64,000 bases of DNA, from NCBI GenBank assembly GCA_030068145.1, contig JAPJBO010000349.1, positions 124,001 through 188,000 of the forward strand, given 5' to 3'. This DNA is from Diplonema papillatum (taxonomy: Eukaryota > Euglenozoa > Diplonemea > Diplonemida > Diplonemidae). Shown here piece after piece: positions 28,749 through 38,861 of this stretch (positions are counted from its first letter, which is position 1; the number at the start of each line of letters is the position of its first letter). The notes under the pieces were generated by a model that did not search any database, had not been told where the DNA came from, and worked only from the letters and a program-made list of their open reading frames with translations. The translations under genes and the position numbers were made by a program.

Positions 28749-30744
28749 CTACAGCCTGAGCTGCGCCGGGGACGGCGGCTCTGCAGACGCCCTGCTGTGT
28801 TCAGCGGCGCGGGCCCACCGGTCGTACGGCGAGGCGCCGGCGGGCGACGCGGCTGGCACTCCCTCGACGGGCTGCCACTGTGCCGCCCCGTGTGCTCCTC
28901 CTTCTGCGGATGCGGAGCATCTCTGCTTCTGCTCCGCCGCGCCGGCCGACGCGCCGACGCTCCGGCGGTCCGCAAGGGGTTCCCCGGGGCGGTGCTGCTG
29001 CGAGGCGGGCTGACACGCTTTTTTCTGCGAGCCCTGATCCTCGCAGCGCACGGCTGACCACTCGTGCCCGTGGTGCGGGTGCATGGTCCAGTACGGAGAC
29101 GGCGTCTGGCCGGCCCCTTCAGCGGCGAGAAGCGCGCTGGCGTGCGGCTGATCCGCGGGAGAACCCATGGCTGGCAGATACGCGACGTGGGTCCACGAGT
29201 TAGCTTCGGGCGCTGATGCCGGATGCTGCGCCGCAAATTCAGCCGAAGATTGCTGGTGGCAGTAGTCGGGTGCAGCGTGAGCCCACGAGCTGGCTTCGGG
29301 CGCCGCCTGATGCGGCGCCGCAAACTCAGCCGAAGCTTGCTGGTGGCAGTAGTCGGGTGCGTACGCCCGCGCCTCTACGCCGTGCCGCAAATTGTCCCGT
29401 TCAGCTGACGCGCCCGCCGAAGACTGGCGGTGGGTGTGCGCGCTGCTCCCCTCTGCCGAGAACGCCGATTGTTTCAATCCAGTGGGCACGGGCATGTTAC
29501 AATAGTCCATCGACGGCGGCGCGATTTCCTTCCGGTTCGCGCGGACGAAGCTTTGCTTCGAAGGATTGTCCCCTCCAGCTGGCGGCAGGCTCGCTGGTCC
29601 ACTTAGTTCGCCGCTTTGAAACAGCGGCTGACAACGCTGCTGGCGGGAGGCTTCGAGGAAGGAGCGCATCTGCGCTTGGAGCTCGTCTCGTTCCGCGGCC
29701 AGGGCAGCGTTCTGTTCGGCGAGTGCGGCCTCGCTGCGCGGGTTGGTCAGGACCGCCTTCTTCAGGTGGGCTTGCAGGGCGGCGATGTCCCTCTGCAACC
29801 GGTCACGCTCCGTGGCCAGCTCGATGACTCGCTGCTGGAACGCCAGCCGCTCTTCGGAAACGGCCGGGGCAGGGTCGTTCTGCAGGGTTTGGAGCTGCAC
29901 CTGCAGCGCGGTCTCGCTCGCCAGCCGCTGCGCCACCTCTTTTTTGAGCTCGTCCCTCTCGCCGGCCCACGCCGCCGCCTCCGACGCGCCGGGGGGTGCG
30001 GACAAAAACCCATGCACCTGTCCCCGCAGGGTGACGACCTGCTGCTGGAGGGCAGCCACCTGGACGGCTTGCGCGCCGGCTTTGCTCTGCAGCGCGGCCC
30101 GTTGGGATTCAAGCGCCGCCGTGGACTCGCGGCAGCTCGTCCATGCCGTGAGGAGGGCGGACGCAGACTGCTCGAGGGCGCCGAACTGCTCGCAGAGCGG
30201 CGTGTCGCGGGGTTTTTCGGGCGCCGGCGCCGCTGGAGCCGGGCCTCCGGCGGCGGCGTGGAGGCCCGCGGTGAGCCGGTTGGTCAGCGCGAACACGCGG
30301 CGGGAGAACTCGTCTTCCCTCGCGCGGCAAGCCGAAAGCACGCCCGCGGGGATGTCCGCCGCGCCGGCGGCGCCTACCAGCTCCGGGGCGGCGGCGGCGG
30401 CGGTGGTGGTGGCGGTGTTGTGGTTGTTGATGTTGTTCTCTTTGGCGTCGGCCTCGGCGGTTCTCAGCTGCGCCTTCAGCGCGTCCATTGCGAGCTCTTG
30501 CTCGCGGCAGGTGTTGGCGCACGCGCTGAGCTGTGCCTTGAGCAGCTCCTTGTCGCCGGCCAGCGCGGCTTCGGCGGCGCGGCTGCGCGACTCACCAGCG
30601 GCCTGCTCCTGCAGCCGCTGGCTCAGGGAGTCGACGACGGCCTTGTGCTCCGCTTCCGTGCGCTCGAAGTGCGCCTTCCAGTTGTCTAGCGTCATCATCA
30701 CGCGCGCTTTGTCGTCCTCCCTCAGCTCCACCAGCTGCGCGTAC
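28749..30744 (-). CDS. Coiled-coil/poly-Q protein, last exon (exon 2c, full length)
   Basis: The frame opens at an AG/G acceptor (CCTATTCAG, exon starting at 30744) and ends at the TGA before 28749. Joined to exon 1 (41806-44060) it preserves phase and gives a protein of about 1416 residues. The exon begins YAQLVELREDDKARV. It holds about 350 residues of heptad-like coiled coil (LSQRLQEQAAGES, QQQVVTLRGQVHGFL, RVIELATERDRLQRDIAALQ, LAAERDELQAQMRSFLEAS), then a Ser/Ala/His/Gln-rich tail with two degenerate repeats (APDYCHQQASAEFAA). It is likely a structural or scaffold protein; no enzymatic motif is present. Two truncated copies of its first part lie upstream at 40430-40805 and 40901-41309. 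Confidence 0.75.
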
Positions 30745-30864
30745 CTGAATAGGTGTGAAGGAATGTTTTTTTAGTGATTTAGCACAGCACTCTGCCAATC
30801 GACGCTTTTTGATTTGGACAAGCAAGCTTGTTTCCGTAAGAAATCACTCGCTTTTTAGCGTTTA

Positions 30865-32616
30865 GGGCAGACTATTTTTATGTTTTGATCCGCGTCCCCC
30901 GACCCCTGAAGATTTTCCGCGCGCGCGCGCAAAAAAAAAATACTTTTTTTAAAAGAAATAGTTTGGCAAGCCGGTCTTGGTGGCAAGCGGTCGGGGGGTG
31001 GTGGCCCGGAGGGGTACGCGTCCCTCACTTTGATTCTTCGGCGACTTTTTGCACTGGGAAATAACCGTCGTCTGCATGTGCTCAGGCTTTTGTTGTACGG
31101 AGGGACCAGGTGAGCCTTCAGCGTAGAGCTGCTGCCACCGACAGTAGTAGGCGTCTAGTCGTGGGCCTTGCGACTGCCTGTGTTGTTCGGCGTACTCGGC
31201 CAGAATTGGTATCGTACCCACGTTTCGGACGGGACGTGGGCATCGGCCGGAAGCCGCTTCTGCACTTCTTCCATGAGAAGCCGGATGCTTGCGGGGACCT
31301 CAAACGTGAGGCGTGAAACTTTTCCATGACGCCTCTCGTCCACGACAGTACCGCACTTCTCAAGAACGCGGCCCACTGAAAACGTCGGCGAATTGCCCTT
31401 CCAGCTCTCCCCAAGAAGAAGACCCCTCCGCTTTCACGATGGACTGCTCCAGTCGCAAACAGGCTTTCTGGATGGAACTCCCACACTGCGTTGCTCAGTG
31501 CGCTGTTGGTTTTGCGCTTGCTGCGTGACGATACGGGTACACACCACATCTCTCACTTCCTGCAGTTTCGTGCAGTGGATGCTGAGAATACCTCAGCTCT
31601 GCGACCCACGGCAAGGCCAACACATTTCTCAGGCTACTTTCTTGTTCTTGCAGGTTCTGAAGGGTGCACCGGGGGATGTCGGCGGTACGGCGCTGGGCAA
31701 TCACCTTGTTGGTGCCCTCATACTACTGCAACAGCTGCACAGAAAGTGGGAGCCCATCAAGTTTGAGAAGGGTCTTGGCCACTTCCTGATAGAACGGATG
31801 CCCTTTTTCATCGACCAGGAGGGCCCTGTCGAATTCTATGGGGTAGTCCTGGACTAGCCTGTTGAACAACACTATCCACGACTGCGTTTCACCCACTTGC
31901 AGCGGCTTCACGCGGGCTTGGCTCTTTTTCATCAGCAGGTCGAAGGCGCTGACAGGTGTTCGAGCTACGGGAACTTTTGCTTCACAACGTACCGAACCTC
32001 CCGGTACTGCATGGAGTCCATGGCCTGCACAGACATCCCAAGAGAAACATCTCTCCACACACTCCTGCTATCAGCCCTAGCCGACACCACCACATCATCA
32101 TCATACTCGGCAGGCGTCTGGAGGTGACGGTCTTTTATGATCTGCTGAAACATCTCCATGAAGGACAACGACAGGTCGTTGATCTCAAGGAGGTGTCAAT
32201 CCTTCACTGCACCAATCTCAACATCGATGGCGCAAAAACACGGCAGTGTCCCTTCCATTTGCTTGTGCCCTGTTTTTGCATTAGCATGCAACACTCACTT
32301 AGTCAAGGTGAAATTTGCCGGCGTCACAGCTTTCGTGGTGCTGCAGCAACAGATAGGTCAGGGGGTCAATGCAAATTAGAGATTCGCAGCGAGCTTCTAA
32401 TCCGGCGTTCCGCTGACGTGTCGTTGTTGGCCCCACGAGCGGGGTTTGGTGTTTCCGCAGCCGAAGCGCGGACTTCAGAGACCATCTGGAGTCCCCCCAT
32501 GGCACCCTGTTGTGCCCTTCCCACAGCAAAAAAGAAAAAATATTTTTTTTTTTCAACTATTTTTTTTTCCACGGTTTCCCAAAATTTTCCGCGCGCTAGG
32601 ACGCGGATCAAAAAAA
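30865..32616. mobile_element. Harbinger-like DNA element, left part (right end at 40369-40378)
   Basis: The left end GGGCAGACTATTTTTATG plus TTTTGATCCGCGTCC (30865-30897) reappears inverted, split by the retrotransposon: GGACGCGGATCAAAA at 32599-32613 and AAAAATAGTCTGCCC at 40364-40378. TTA flanks both ends (30862-30864 and 40379-40381). The sequence with one TTA and no insertion, TTTTTAGCGTTTATTGTGG, exists at 1895-1913. A 3-bp TTA duplication and a GGGC-type end fit the PIF/Harbinger superfamily. Subterminal regions are A/T runs (30930-30960, 32525-32580). Confidence 0.7.
30949..32168 (-). pseudogene. Broken unrecognised gene inside the Harbinger-like element
   Basis: Frames chain on the minus strand: SFMEMFQQIIKDRHLQTPAE and AMDSMQYREVRYVVKQKFP (32168-31965), then VARTPVSAFDLLMKKSQARV, LVQDYPIEFDRALLVDEKG and LLKLDGLPLSVQLLQ (to 31723), then PWVAELRYSQHPLHETAGS, then LTFEVPASIRLLMEEVQKRL (31376-31155) and LDAYYCRWQQLYAEG (to 30949). 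At least four stops or frame changes interrupt it. The composition is that of a real protein, but no transposase or other domain is recognised. It may be the element's own transposase in decay or a captured host gene. Confidence 0.5.
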
Positions 32617-32926
32617 AAAAAGGGACTTTTAAAGTTATCGACACAGCGCGCAGGCAATACAATGGAACGACCCGTACCAATGCGCAGCGTGCACGGGCGA
32701 CGACCAATCTTGACAGTCTGGAAGGAGGCCGACCATTTGGACGAACGACACCAGTCGGACACAGCTCTGGACGGGCTACGAGCAACCTGCGCACATGTAG
32801 AGTGACATGAGAGGGCAGCGACGAACGCGAATTTTAAAGGATATTTTTATTTCAGATAGTCAACCTCGGCAACTGGGCCAGGATGGCCGCCTCGCATCGA
32901 CTACCTTAACAGGGTTGTATTTCTCC
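32617..32926 (+). repeat. Split direct repeat A1
   Basis: 310 bp, starting AAAAAGGGACTTTTAAAG and ending GGGTTGTATTTCTCC; no difference from A2 was noticed. It probably holds the 5' promoter. It contains TTTTTATTTCAGATAG, a possible splice acceptor. Confidence 0.9.
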
Positions 32927-33004
32927 GCCGATGCGGGGTCAAACAGTGGCAGAGGCTGTCTGGAACAGACGGAACCGGATTATATAACATAAATCAGCTT
33001 AGAT

Positions 33005-34265
33005 GCTTCCCTGTAATGACCAGGGGAATGCCCGCCTGTAATGACCAGGCCGATGCCTCTCTGCGGACGCAGCTGAGACGCTTCCCTGTAATGACCAGGG
33101 GAATGCCCGCCTGTAATGACCAGGCCGATGCCTCTCTGCGGACGCAGCTGAGACGCTTCCCTGTAATGACCAGGGGAATGCCCGCCTGTAATGACCAGGC
33201 GGATGCATCGCTGCAGACGCAGCTTAGATGCTTCCCTGTAGTGAGGGAATGCCCGCCTGTAATGACCAGGCCGATGCCTCTCTGCAGACGCAGCTTAGAT
33301 GCTTCCCTGTAATGACCAGGTGAATACCTGCCTGTAATGACCAGGCGGATGCCTCTCTGCGGACGCAGCTGAGACGCTTCCCTGTAATGACCAGGGGAAT
33401 GCCCGCCTGTAATGACCAGGCCGATGCCTCTCTGCGGACGCAGCTGAGACGCTTCCCTGTAATGACCAGGGGAATGCCCGCCTGTAATGACCAGGCGGAT
33501 GCATCGCTGCAGACGCAGCTTAGATGCTTCCCTGTAGTGAGGGAATGCCCGCCTGTAATGACCAGGCCGATGCCTCTCTGCAGACGCAGCTTAGATGCTT
33601 CCCTGTAATGACCAGGTGAATACCTGCCTGTAATGACCAGGCGGATGCCTCTCTGCGGACGCAGCTGAGACGCTTCCCTGTAATGACCAGGGGAATGCCC
33701 GCCTGTAATGACCAGGCCGATGCCTCTCTGCGGACGCAGCTGAGACGCTTCCCTGTAATGACCAGGGGAATGCCCGCCTGTAAGGACCAGGCCGATGCCT
33801 CTCTGCGGACGCAGCTGAGACGCTTCCCTGTAATGACCAGGGGAATGCCCGCCTGTAATGACCAGGCCGATGCCTCTCTGCGGACGCAGCTGAGACGCTT
33901 CCCTGTAAGGACCAGGGGAATGCCCGCCTGTAATGACCAGGCGGATGCATCGCTGCAGACGCAGCTTAGATGCTTCCCTGTAGTGAGGGAATGCCCGCCT
34001 GTAATGACCAGGCCGATGCCTCTCTGCAGACGCAGCTTAGATGCTTCCCTGTAATGACCAGGTGAATACCTGCCTGTAATGACCAGGCCGGTTCCCCGCT
34101 GCAGACGCAGCTTATGCCTCCCTGTAAGGACTAAGGGAATGCCTGCCTGTAATGACCAGCCCGATGCCTCGCTGCAGAAGCAGCTTAGATGCTTCCCTGT
34201 GAGGACCAGGGAAATGCCCTCCTGCAAGGACCAGGAGGATGCCTGCCACAGCTGAGACGCATCCC
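33005..34265. repeat. 75-bp tandem array inside the PAT element leader
   Basis: About 17 units starting GCTTCCCTGTAATGACCAGG, each with a second CCTGTAATGACCAGG in the middle and a GCAGACGCAGCTTAGA- or GGACGCAGCTGAGAC-type end. Starts at 33005, 33080, 33155, 33230, 33301, 33376, 33451, 33526 and 33597 show 75-bp spacing with a 71-bp unit (CTGTAGTGAGGG variant) every fourth unit, giving a 296-bp higher-order repeat. Later units diverge. It lies between A1 and gag and stays open as 25-codon repeats, but looks like untranslated leader. Confidence 0.92.
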
Positions 34266-34455
34266 AGGTGACGCACTTGAACGAACTGAAGAGTGTTCTG
34301 ACTAGCAGGTATGTTGATGGGTGACGAACTGGCATGAAACACTCAGACATTGAACCGACACAGAACAGCAGGAGCCCAATGGACCGGCTTGTTTAATCTC
34401 TTTTCGTTTTAGATTTAGGTGCTCCTGTTGGTCAGGCGAACTGCGATCAGGTTTA

Positions 34456-35742
34456 GTGAATAAGAAACACTCAATGGCTGCACTCCCAACCATTCTCCAG
34501 TCGAAGGCCGAGATTAGACTGGCTGCGACGGGTAAGAAATCGCTCCCAGCGTCGATTGAAGCTACGATTCCCCAGGGTGCCGTCACTTTGTACGATGGCC
34601 TCGTGCGGGACCTCGACGCGCCTCAAAATGCAGAGGAGAGAGGGGATATTGCCGTGATATCGCTGGAGATAGCATGCTCGCGATGTGATGATGGCCGCGG
34701 ACTGCCGACAAAGGAGGACGTAATAGGACTTCGTGAAGCGATGAAGACGTGGGGATGTGCCGACGTGGAGATGCTCGCAAGAGCAGACATACCCGCGCCT
34801 CAACTATTAGAAGGGGGCATGAAGAGGGAGTTTGTAGGTGAAGTGAGGTCGTTTGCAGCTAAAATCGCTCGCGGAGTGCCTTCAGCCCAGACGAGCACCA
34901 ACGAAAAGCAGCCGAGGGTCGTGGTCAACGTCCAGTTGAAGCTGAGAGAGCTCGGTCTAGAGGGGATACCAAACGTGTTGGTCCCGGACCGTGACTTGGT
35001 CAAAGCGGTCTCGCTGAAGCTCGAAGAGGGGATCCGACTCCCCCTGGATTTTCCGACGAAGAAGGCACCCCTCATGTCTGATCGAGACTCGCTGGAATTC
35101 GCATACCAGTCGAAGTCCAGAACAATGCGCAGGGACGTGCTACAGCAGGTCCGAGAGACGTCGGGAATGAGCGCCTCCCTCGCCCACGAAGATATCCTCC
35201 TCCGTCAGGCTGCTGCCGTAGAAGTCGAGAGACTCCCGCAATCGCTCCATACCCTTCTCAGGGCGCGGCTGGCGATAGCACTTTTGGTGTGCGGAGCAGT
35301 GCCCACGAAGCTACACCTGCGGTTTGTGATCCTGGTGATGAGCATGGTACCCCGCATCGGATCGTCGACACAGAGCACAGGCGACTACCCTGTAGCTCTG
35401 ACATACGAAGAGCGAGTGTTCGGACAATGCTCCGAGTTCTCGCGTGATGCATCAGTCGGCGATGCTCTGGACAAGTTTTTGTCCCACACAGACGATAACC
35501 TGGTCAGGACGGCTCTCACAAAGGTAGAGAGGGAAAGGTCTCGCCAACGAGTTGTGCCCTCACCTTCCGTGCTGGGGAAATCCCCTGTCTCCCAACCGTA
35601 CGAGAGCGGTAGGTTCCGCCCATACAGCGAAGTAAGACGTGCGCATCCGCCGAGGGTGGGCAGGCCGCCTGTCCCAACCACCAAGCGTCATCAGCCGGAC
35701 AGTAAGCGCCGCGGAGGGCAACAGCCGGAAGTCAAGAAGTGA
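34456..35742 (+). CDS. gag: Gag-like protein of the PAT element
   Basis: 428 residues from the ATG at 34456 (a second ATG at 34474 is possible). Central helical regions (VIGLREAMKTWGCADVEMLA, LHTLLRARLAIALLVCG) and a basic C-terminus (TKRHQPDSKRRGGQQPEVKK) suit a nucleic-acid-binding capsid-like protein. No zinc knuckle is present, as is common in DIRS elements. It ends with TGA at 35740, in the same frame as pol, which has no ATG of its own. The 75-bp array and A1 lie upstream. Confidence 0.8.
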   Translation: MNKKHSMAALPTILQSKAEIRLAATGKKSLPASIEATIPQGAVTLYDGLVRDLDAPQNAEERGDIAVISLEIACSRCDDGRGLPTKEDVIGLREAMKTWGCADVEMLARADIPAPQLLEGGMKREFVGEVRSFAAKIARGVPSAQTSTNEKQPRVVVNVQLKLRELGLEGIPNVLVPDRDLVKAVSLKLEEGIRLPLDFPTKKAPLMSDRDSLEFAYQSKSRTMRRDVLQQVRETSGMSASLAHEDILLRQAAAVEVERLPQSLHTLLRARLAIALLVCGAVPTKLHLRFVILVMSMVPRIGSSTQSTGDYPVALTYEERVFGQCSEFSRDASVGDALDKFLSHTDDNLVRTALTKVERERSRQRVVPSPSVLGKSPVSQPYESGRFRPYSEVRRAHPPRVGRPPVPTTKRHQPDSKRRGGQQPEVKK

Positions 35743-35747
35743 CTAGG
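35740..35747 (+). promoter_or_regulatory. Candidate stop-codon readthrough site (TGACTAGG) between gag and pol
   Basis: The gag stop is followed by CTAGG. UGA-CUAG is an established strong readthrough context in eukaryotes. The frame stays open from here through pol, and no ATG lies near the pol start, so readthrough would produce a Gag-Pol protein of about 1160 residues. Confidence 0.7.
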
Positions 35748-37938
35748 ACACGATCCGCCGTCCAGTCCGACCCCCCTCGTGAGGAACGAGGATTTTTCAC
35801 GGACGCATCGGCACAAGCTTTGGTTACGGTACGAAGAGATCCAACAAGGCGTAGCGGAAACAGAAGAGTTCACATACAACCCCCTGCGAAAGCAGAAGGG
35901 TATTGCCCACGACTTCCGAGCTGAATCTTGGGAAGACCACGTTGCCCTCACGTCTCGCTTGAGGGAAAAGACGAATACGGCGAGCATCCTGGACCCCGAC
36001 CTTCGCATTGCGATACGACAGTACGCATCGATGTCAACATCGGAAGCACAGAACTTCAGGACGGCAGCTCTTGCGTACTGGAGGGAACGGTCAATTGCAG
36101 TTAAACAGAGGCCCGACTGGTCATCCTACTACGACACGTCCCATCCTGCCCATGCTCTAGCCACACGCATCAACGTCCCTCTGGTCGAGGAACTACTGGA
36201 GGCGGTAGGTGCTGCACAAGAAGGCACAAAAAACGAGTTCGTGCATCGTTTAGGGTTCGGTTTCCCGGTAGTTGGTGCCCTGGCCGAAGAGGGCGTATTC
36301 GAGGTCAAACCCACCACCAAGACCGCCAAGAAGGATACAACGACAGAGACATCGCTGACGGAAAAATCGGACCCGAGAATAGAGAGACTCCGCCAAAGTT
36401 GCAAGGAGAGTGACGTTGATGAGATCCACTCGCAACTGATCGACGAAGTAGAAAAAGGCTGGCTCGAAGGTCCCTTCACAGTGAACGACCTGCCAATCGA
36501 ACGGTTCATCCCGATACGACGGTTTATCGTCGTACAGGGAGAGAAACGCCGTGGCTGTGACGACGCACGGCCCACAAACACCGCGACGAGGATCCTGACG
36601 CCCATCTCGCTCATGGGTATCGACAACGCGGCGGCTACTGCAGTAGAGTTGGGGAAGGCTGGCATCGTCGACATTTCGCAGGCTGTACTCGACCAATCCG
36701 ACGCGTACAAGTCGTTGATTGTGGACCCGGACCAGCGGAAATACGCTGTGATAGTCGCAATAAACCCAGTTAGCGGAGAACTGGATTGCTTCCTATCCAA
36801 CGTGTTGTGCTTCGGCACAGAATCGGCGGTGTTGAATTACAACTGCCTCTCGAGAGTTGTTTCCACCCTGGCCAGAAGAATCCTGTGTATTCCGGCGTCC
36901 GGATACTTCGACGACTACATCATGCACGGTAGCGCCGAGGATATCGAGCAGATGGCCAACGACTTCCAAACTCTGTTTGGTGACCTCATCGGGCTGGTGT
37001 TCAAAGACACGAAGCGGCGCGTCGGGGCATGCATCCCGTATCTTGGCGTCCAGCTTGATGTGAGGCGACAAGGTTGGATTAGGCTGAGCCTGACCCCGGA
37101 GAGAGCACAACGACTGCTGGTGGCGATCGATGCCTTTCTCCACGACGGAAAGATGACACCCCAGCAGGCAGGGAAGCTGGCCGGACAACTTGGATTTGTG
37201 CAGCAGCAGATGGTCGGAGCCATAGGGAGGGCCTACATTCACCCGATTCGCACAAGACAGTATTCGAAATCGGGCAGGGAGGATCTAGGTGAAAGACTTC
37301 GAGCGGCCCTAGTATGGTGGATCGACGCCCTTCACATTTCCGACTTCCAGCGTAGCATTCAGATCGAACGGATAGGCTCCCCTGTGCACCCCATCATCAT
37401 CTACACGGACGCGAGTCCCTACCAGCTTGGGTTCTGCGTACTGTACAAAGGTCTCAGGTTCTATGGTAGCGCAAACTCCGCAATTCCAAAAGGGACGCAC
37501 CGCGAGGTGTTCGCGGGCGATGCGGATATGATTCAGTTCTTTGAGACAGAAGCAGTCCTAATGGCTCAGGCTCTAGTACACGGAGGACACGGTCTGCTGT
37601 CTAGACTAGCACCAGGCTCCACAGTACAAGGCATTCCCCAGTGGTACTTCGTAGATAACACCTGCACTCAGGGTACTCTTGTGAACGGCCACTCTTCGAA
37701 CGAGACGTTTGCAGTGATGGCCGAAGCTTTCTGGACAGGAGCCATACGTTGTAGATGCGCATCTGTTTGGATGGAGCGGGTCGAGTCGAAGAACAACCCG
37801 TCTGATCTCCCCTCGAGACAGCATGGTACCGTTACCCGTCTCGAGAACTTAGGCTTCATCCGAATTGAGAACTGCTACAGCCCGTTGAGGGAACTCCTGA
37901 AAGGTTCGAGGGTGAGCACGAGGTTCTCATCCCTGTGA
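35743..37938 (+). CDS. pol: DIRS-type reverse transcriptase-RNase H (pol)
   Basis: Counting from a GTG at 35779 there are 719 residues; the frame is open back to the gag stop. The RT palm has motif A DQSDAYKSL (305-313, Asp308), motif B FGTESAVLNYN (345-355) and motif C YFDDYIMHG (376-384). FDD is usual for DIRS elements. A thumb and connection follow (TPQQAGKLAGQLGFVQQQ). RNase H acidic residues appear in IIYTDASPYQLGF (Asp544), FETEAVL (Glu591), YFVDNTCTQG (Asp626) and NNPSDLPSR (Asp676). It would copy the element RNA into a circular intermediate. No methyltransferase-like domain is present. No frameshift or stop is seen. Confidence 0.93.
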   Translation, partial: LGHDPPSSPTPLVRNEDFSRTHRHKLWLRYEEIQQGVAETEEFTYNPLRKQKGIAHDFRAESWEDHVALTSRLREKTNTASILDPDLRIAIRQYASMSTSEAQNFRTAALAYWRERSIAVKQRPDWSSYYDTSHPAHALATRINVPLVEELLEAVGAAQEGTKNEFVHRLGFGFPVVGALAEEGVFEVKPTTKTAKKDTTTETSLTEKSDPRIERLRQSCKESDVDEIHSQLIDEVEKGWLEGPFTVNDLPIERFIPIRRFIVVQGEKRRGCDDARPTNTATRILTPISLMGIDNAAATAVELGKAGIVDISQAVLDQSDAYKSLIVDPDQRKYAVIVAINPVSGELDCFLSNVLCFGTESAVLNYNCLSRVVSTLARRILCIPASGYFDDYIMHGSAEDIEQMANDFQTLFGDLIGLVFKDTKRRVGACIPYLGVQLDVRRQGWIRLSLTPERAQRLLVAIDAFLHDGKMTPQQAGKLAGQLGFVQQQMVGAIGRAYIHPIRTRQYSKSGREDLGERLRAALVWWIDALHISDFQRSIQIERIGSPVHPIIIYTDASPYQLGFCVLYKGLRFYGSANSAIPKGTHREVFAGDADMIQFFETEAVLMAQALVHGGHGLLSRLAPGSTVQGIPQWYFVDNTCTQGTLVNGHSSNETFAVMAEAFWTGAIRCRCASVWMERVESKNNPSDLPSRQHGTVTRLENLGFIRIENCYSPLRELLKGSRVSTRFSSL

Positions 37939-38306
37939 CGCCCGAACCAAGATTACACAACGCCGTGACCCGCGGCCCTAACTTCCTCCCCCAGTTCTCG
38001 GTGTTAATAGCAACACATACACATACACGTGTACACACGAACGGCGTAGAGACCCGGCGTCATGTCTCGAAGGACGGAGAAATTCGTGATACAGCGACTC
38101 TCTACCCTCCTCCCCTCCCCCGTCCCTCGTCGCACAACTCCCAGTTCTTCCATCTTCGATCCCCCAGTTGTCGGGAGGACCGTAGACGACCTCGCTTCTA
38201 ACAGACATCCTGCTGTCAACCTTTCATTCATCGGCGAGGACCACGCGCACGAAGACAGCCGGCTGCGATGGGAATCCGAGCTTTATCCGCCTTTGTCCCC
38301 AGCGTT

Positions 38307-38516
38307 GGGTGAAGAACCTAGGCGGACGGCTCGGAGACCTCAAGGTCGGATGCGGGTTTAGCGTCGTGCGATAGCGCACGTGACACCGCGCTCGCAGGCC
38401 TGCGAGACTAGCGTCGCGAAACCGCTCCGATTCATCCCATCGCAGACTTGAGGATTTCCGAAAGTTCAAGGAGAACGGACCGTTCTAATAGGTAGAGGTT
38501 GTCCCAGAAATAAAAA
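38307..38516 (+). repeat. Split direct repeat B1
   Basis: 210 bp, no difference from B2 noticed. It starts GGGTGAAGAACCTAGGCGG and ends CCCAGAAATAAAAA, sharing the terminal AAAAA with A2. Confidence 0.9.
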
Positions 38517-38821
38517 GGGACTTTTAAAGTTATCGACACAGCGCGCAGGCAATACAATGGAACGACCCGTACCAATGCGCAGCGTGCACGGGCGACGACC
38601 AATCTTGACAGTCTGGAAGGAGGCCGACCATTTGGACGAACGACACCAGTCGGACACAGCTCTGGACGGGCTACGAGCAACCTGCGCACATGTAGAGTGA
38701 CATGAGAGGGCAGCGACGAACGCGAATTTTAAAGGATATTTTTATTTCAGATAGTCAACCTCGGCAACTGGGCCAGGATGGCCGCCTCGCATCGACTACC
38801 TTAACAGGGTTGTATTTCTCC
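38512..38821 (+). repeat. Split direct repeat A2
   Basis: Matches A1 at an offset of 5895 bases over its full 310 bp. It directly precedes the recombinase gene and may carry its promoter. Confidence 0.9.
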
Positions 38822-38861
38822 TCCCGCCCACCCAGACCCGGAGAAAACAAAGAAAGCGGAG

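Noticed and set aside
29616..30774. Long plus-strand frames over the coiled-coil exon
   Set aside because: Antisense shadow of a GC-rich coiled-coil exon; Arg/Gly/Leu-rich with no domain.
33005..34265. CRISPR-like look of regular repeats
   Set aside because: There are no unique spacers; units are contiguous 75-bp tandem copies inside a eukaryotic retroelement.
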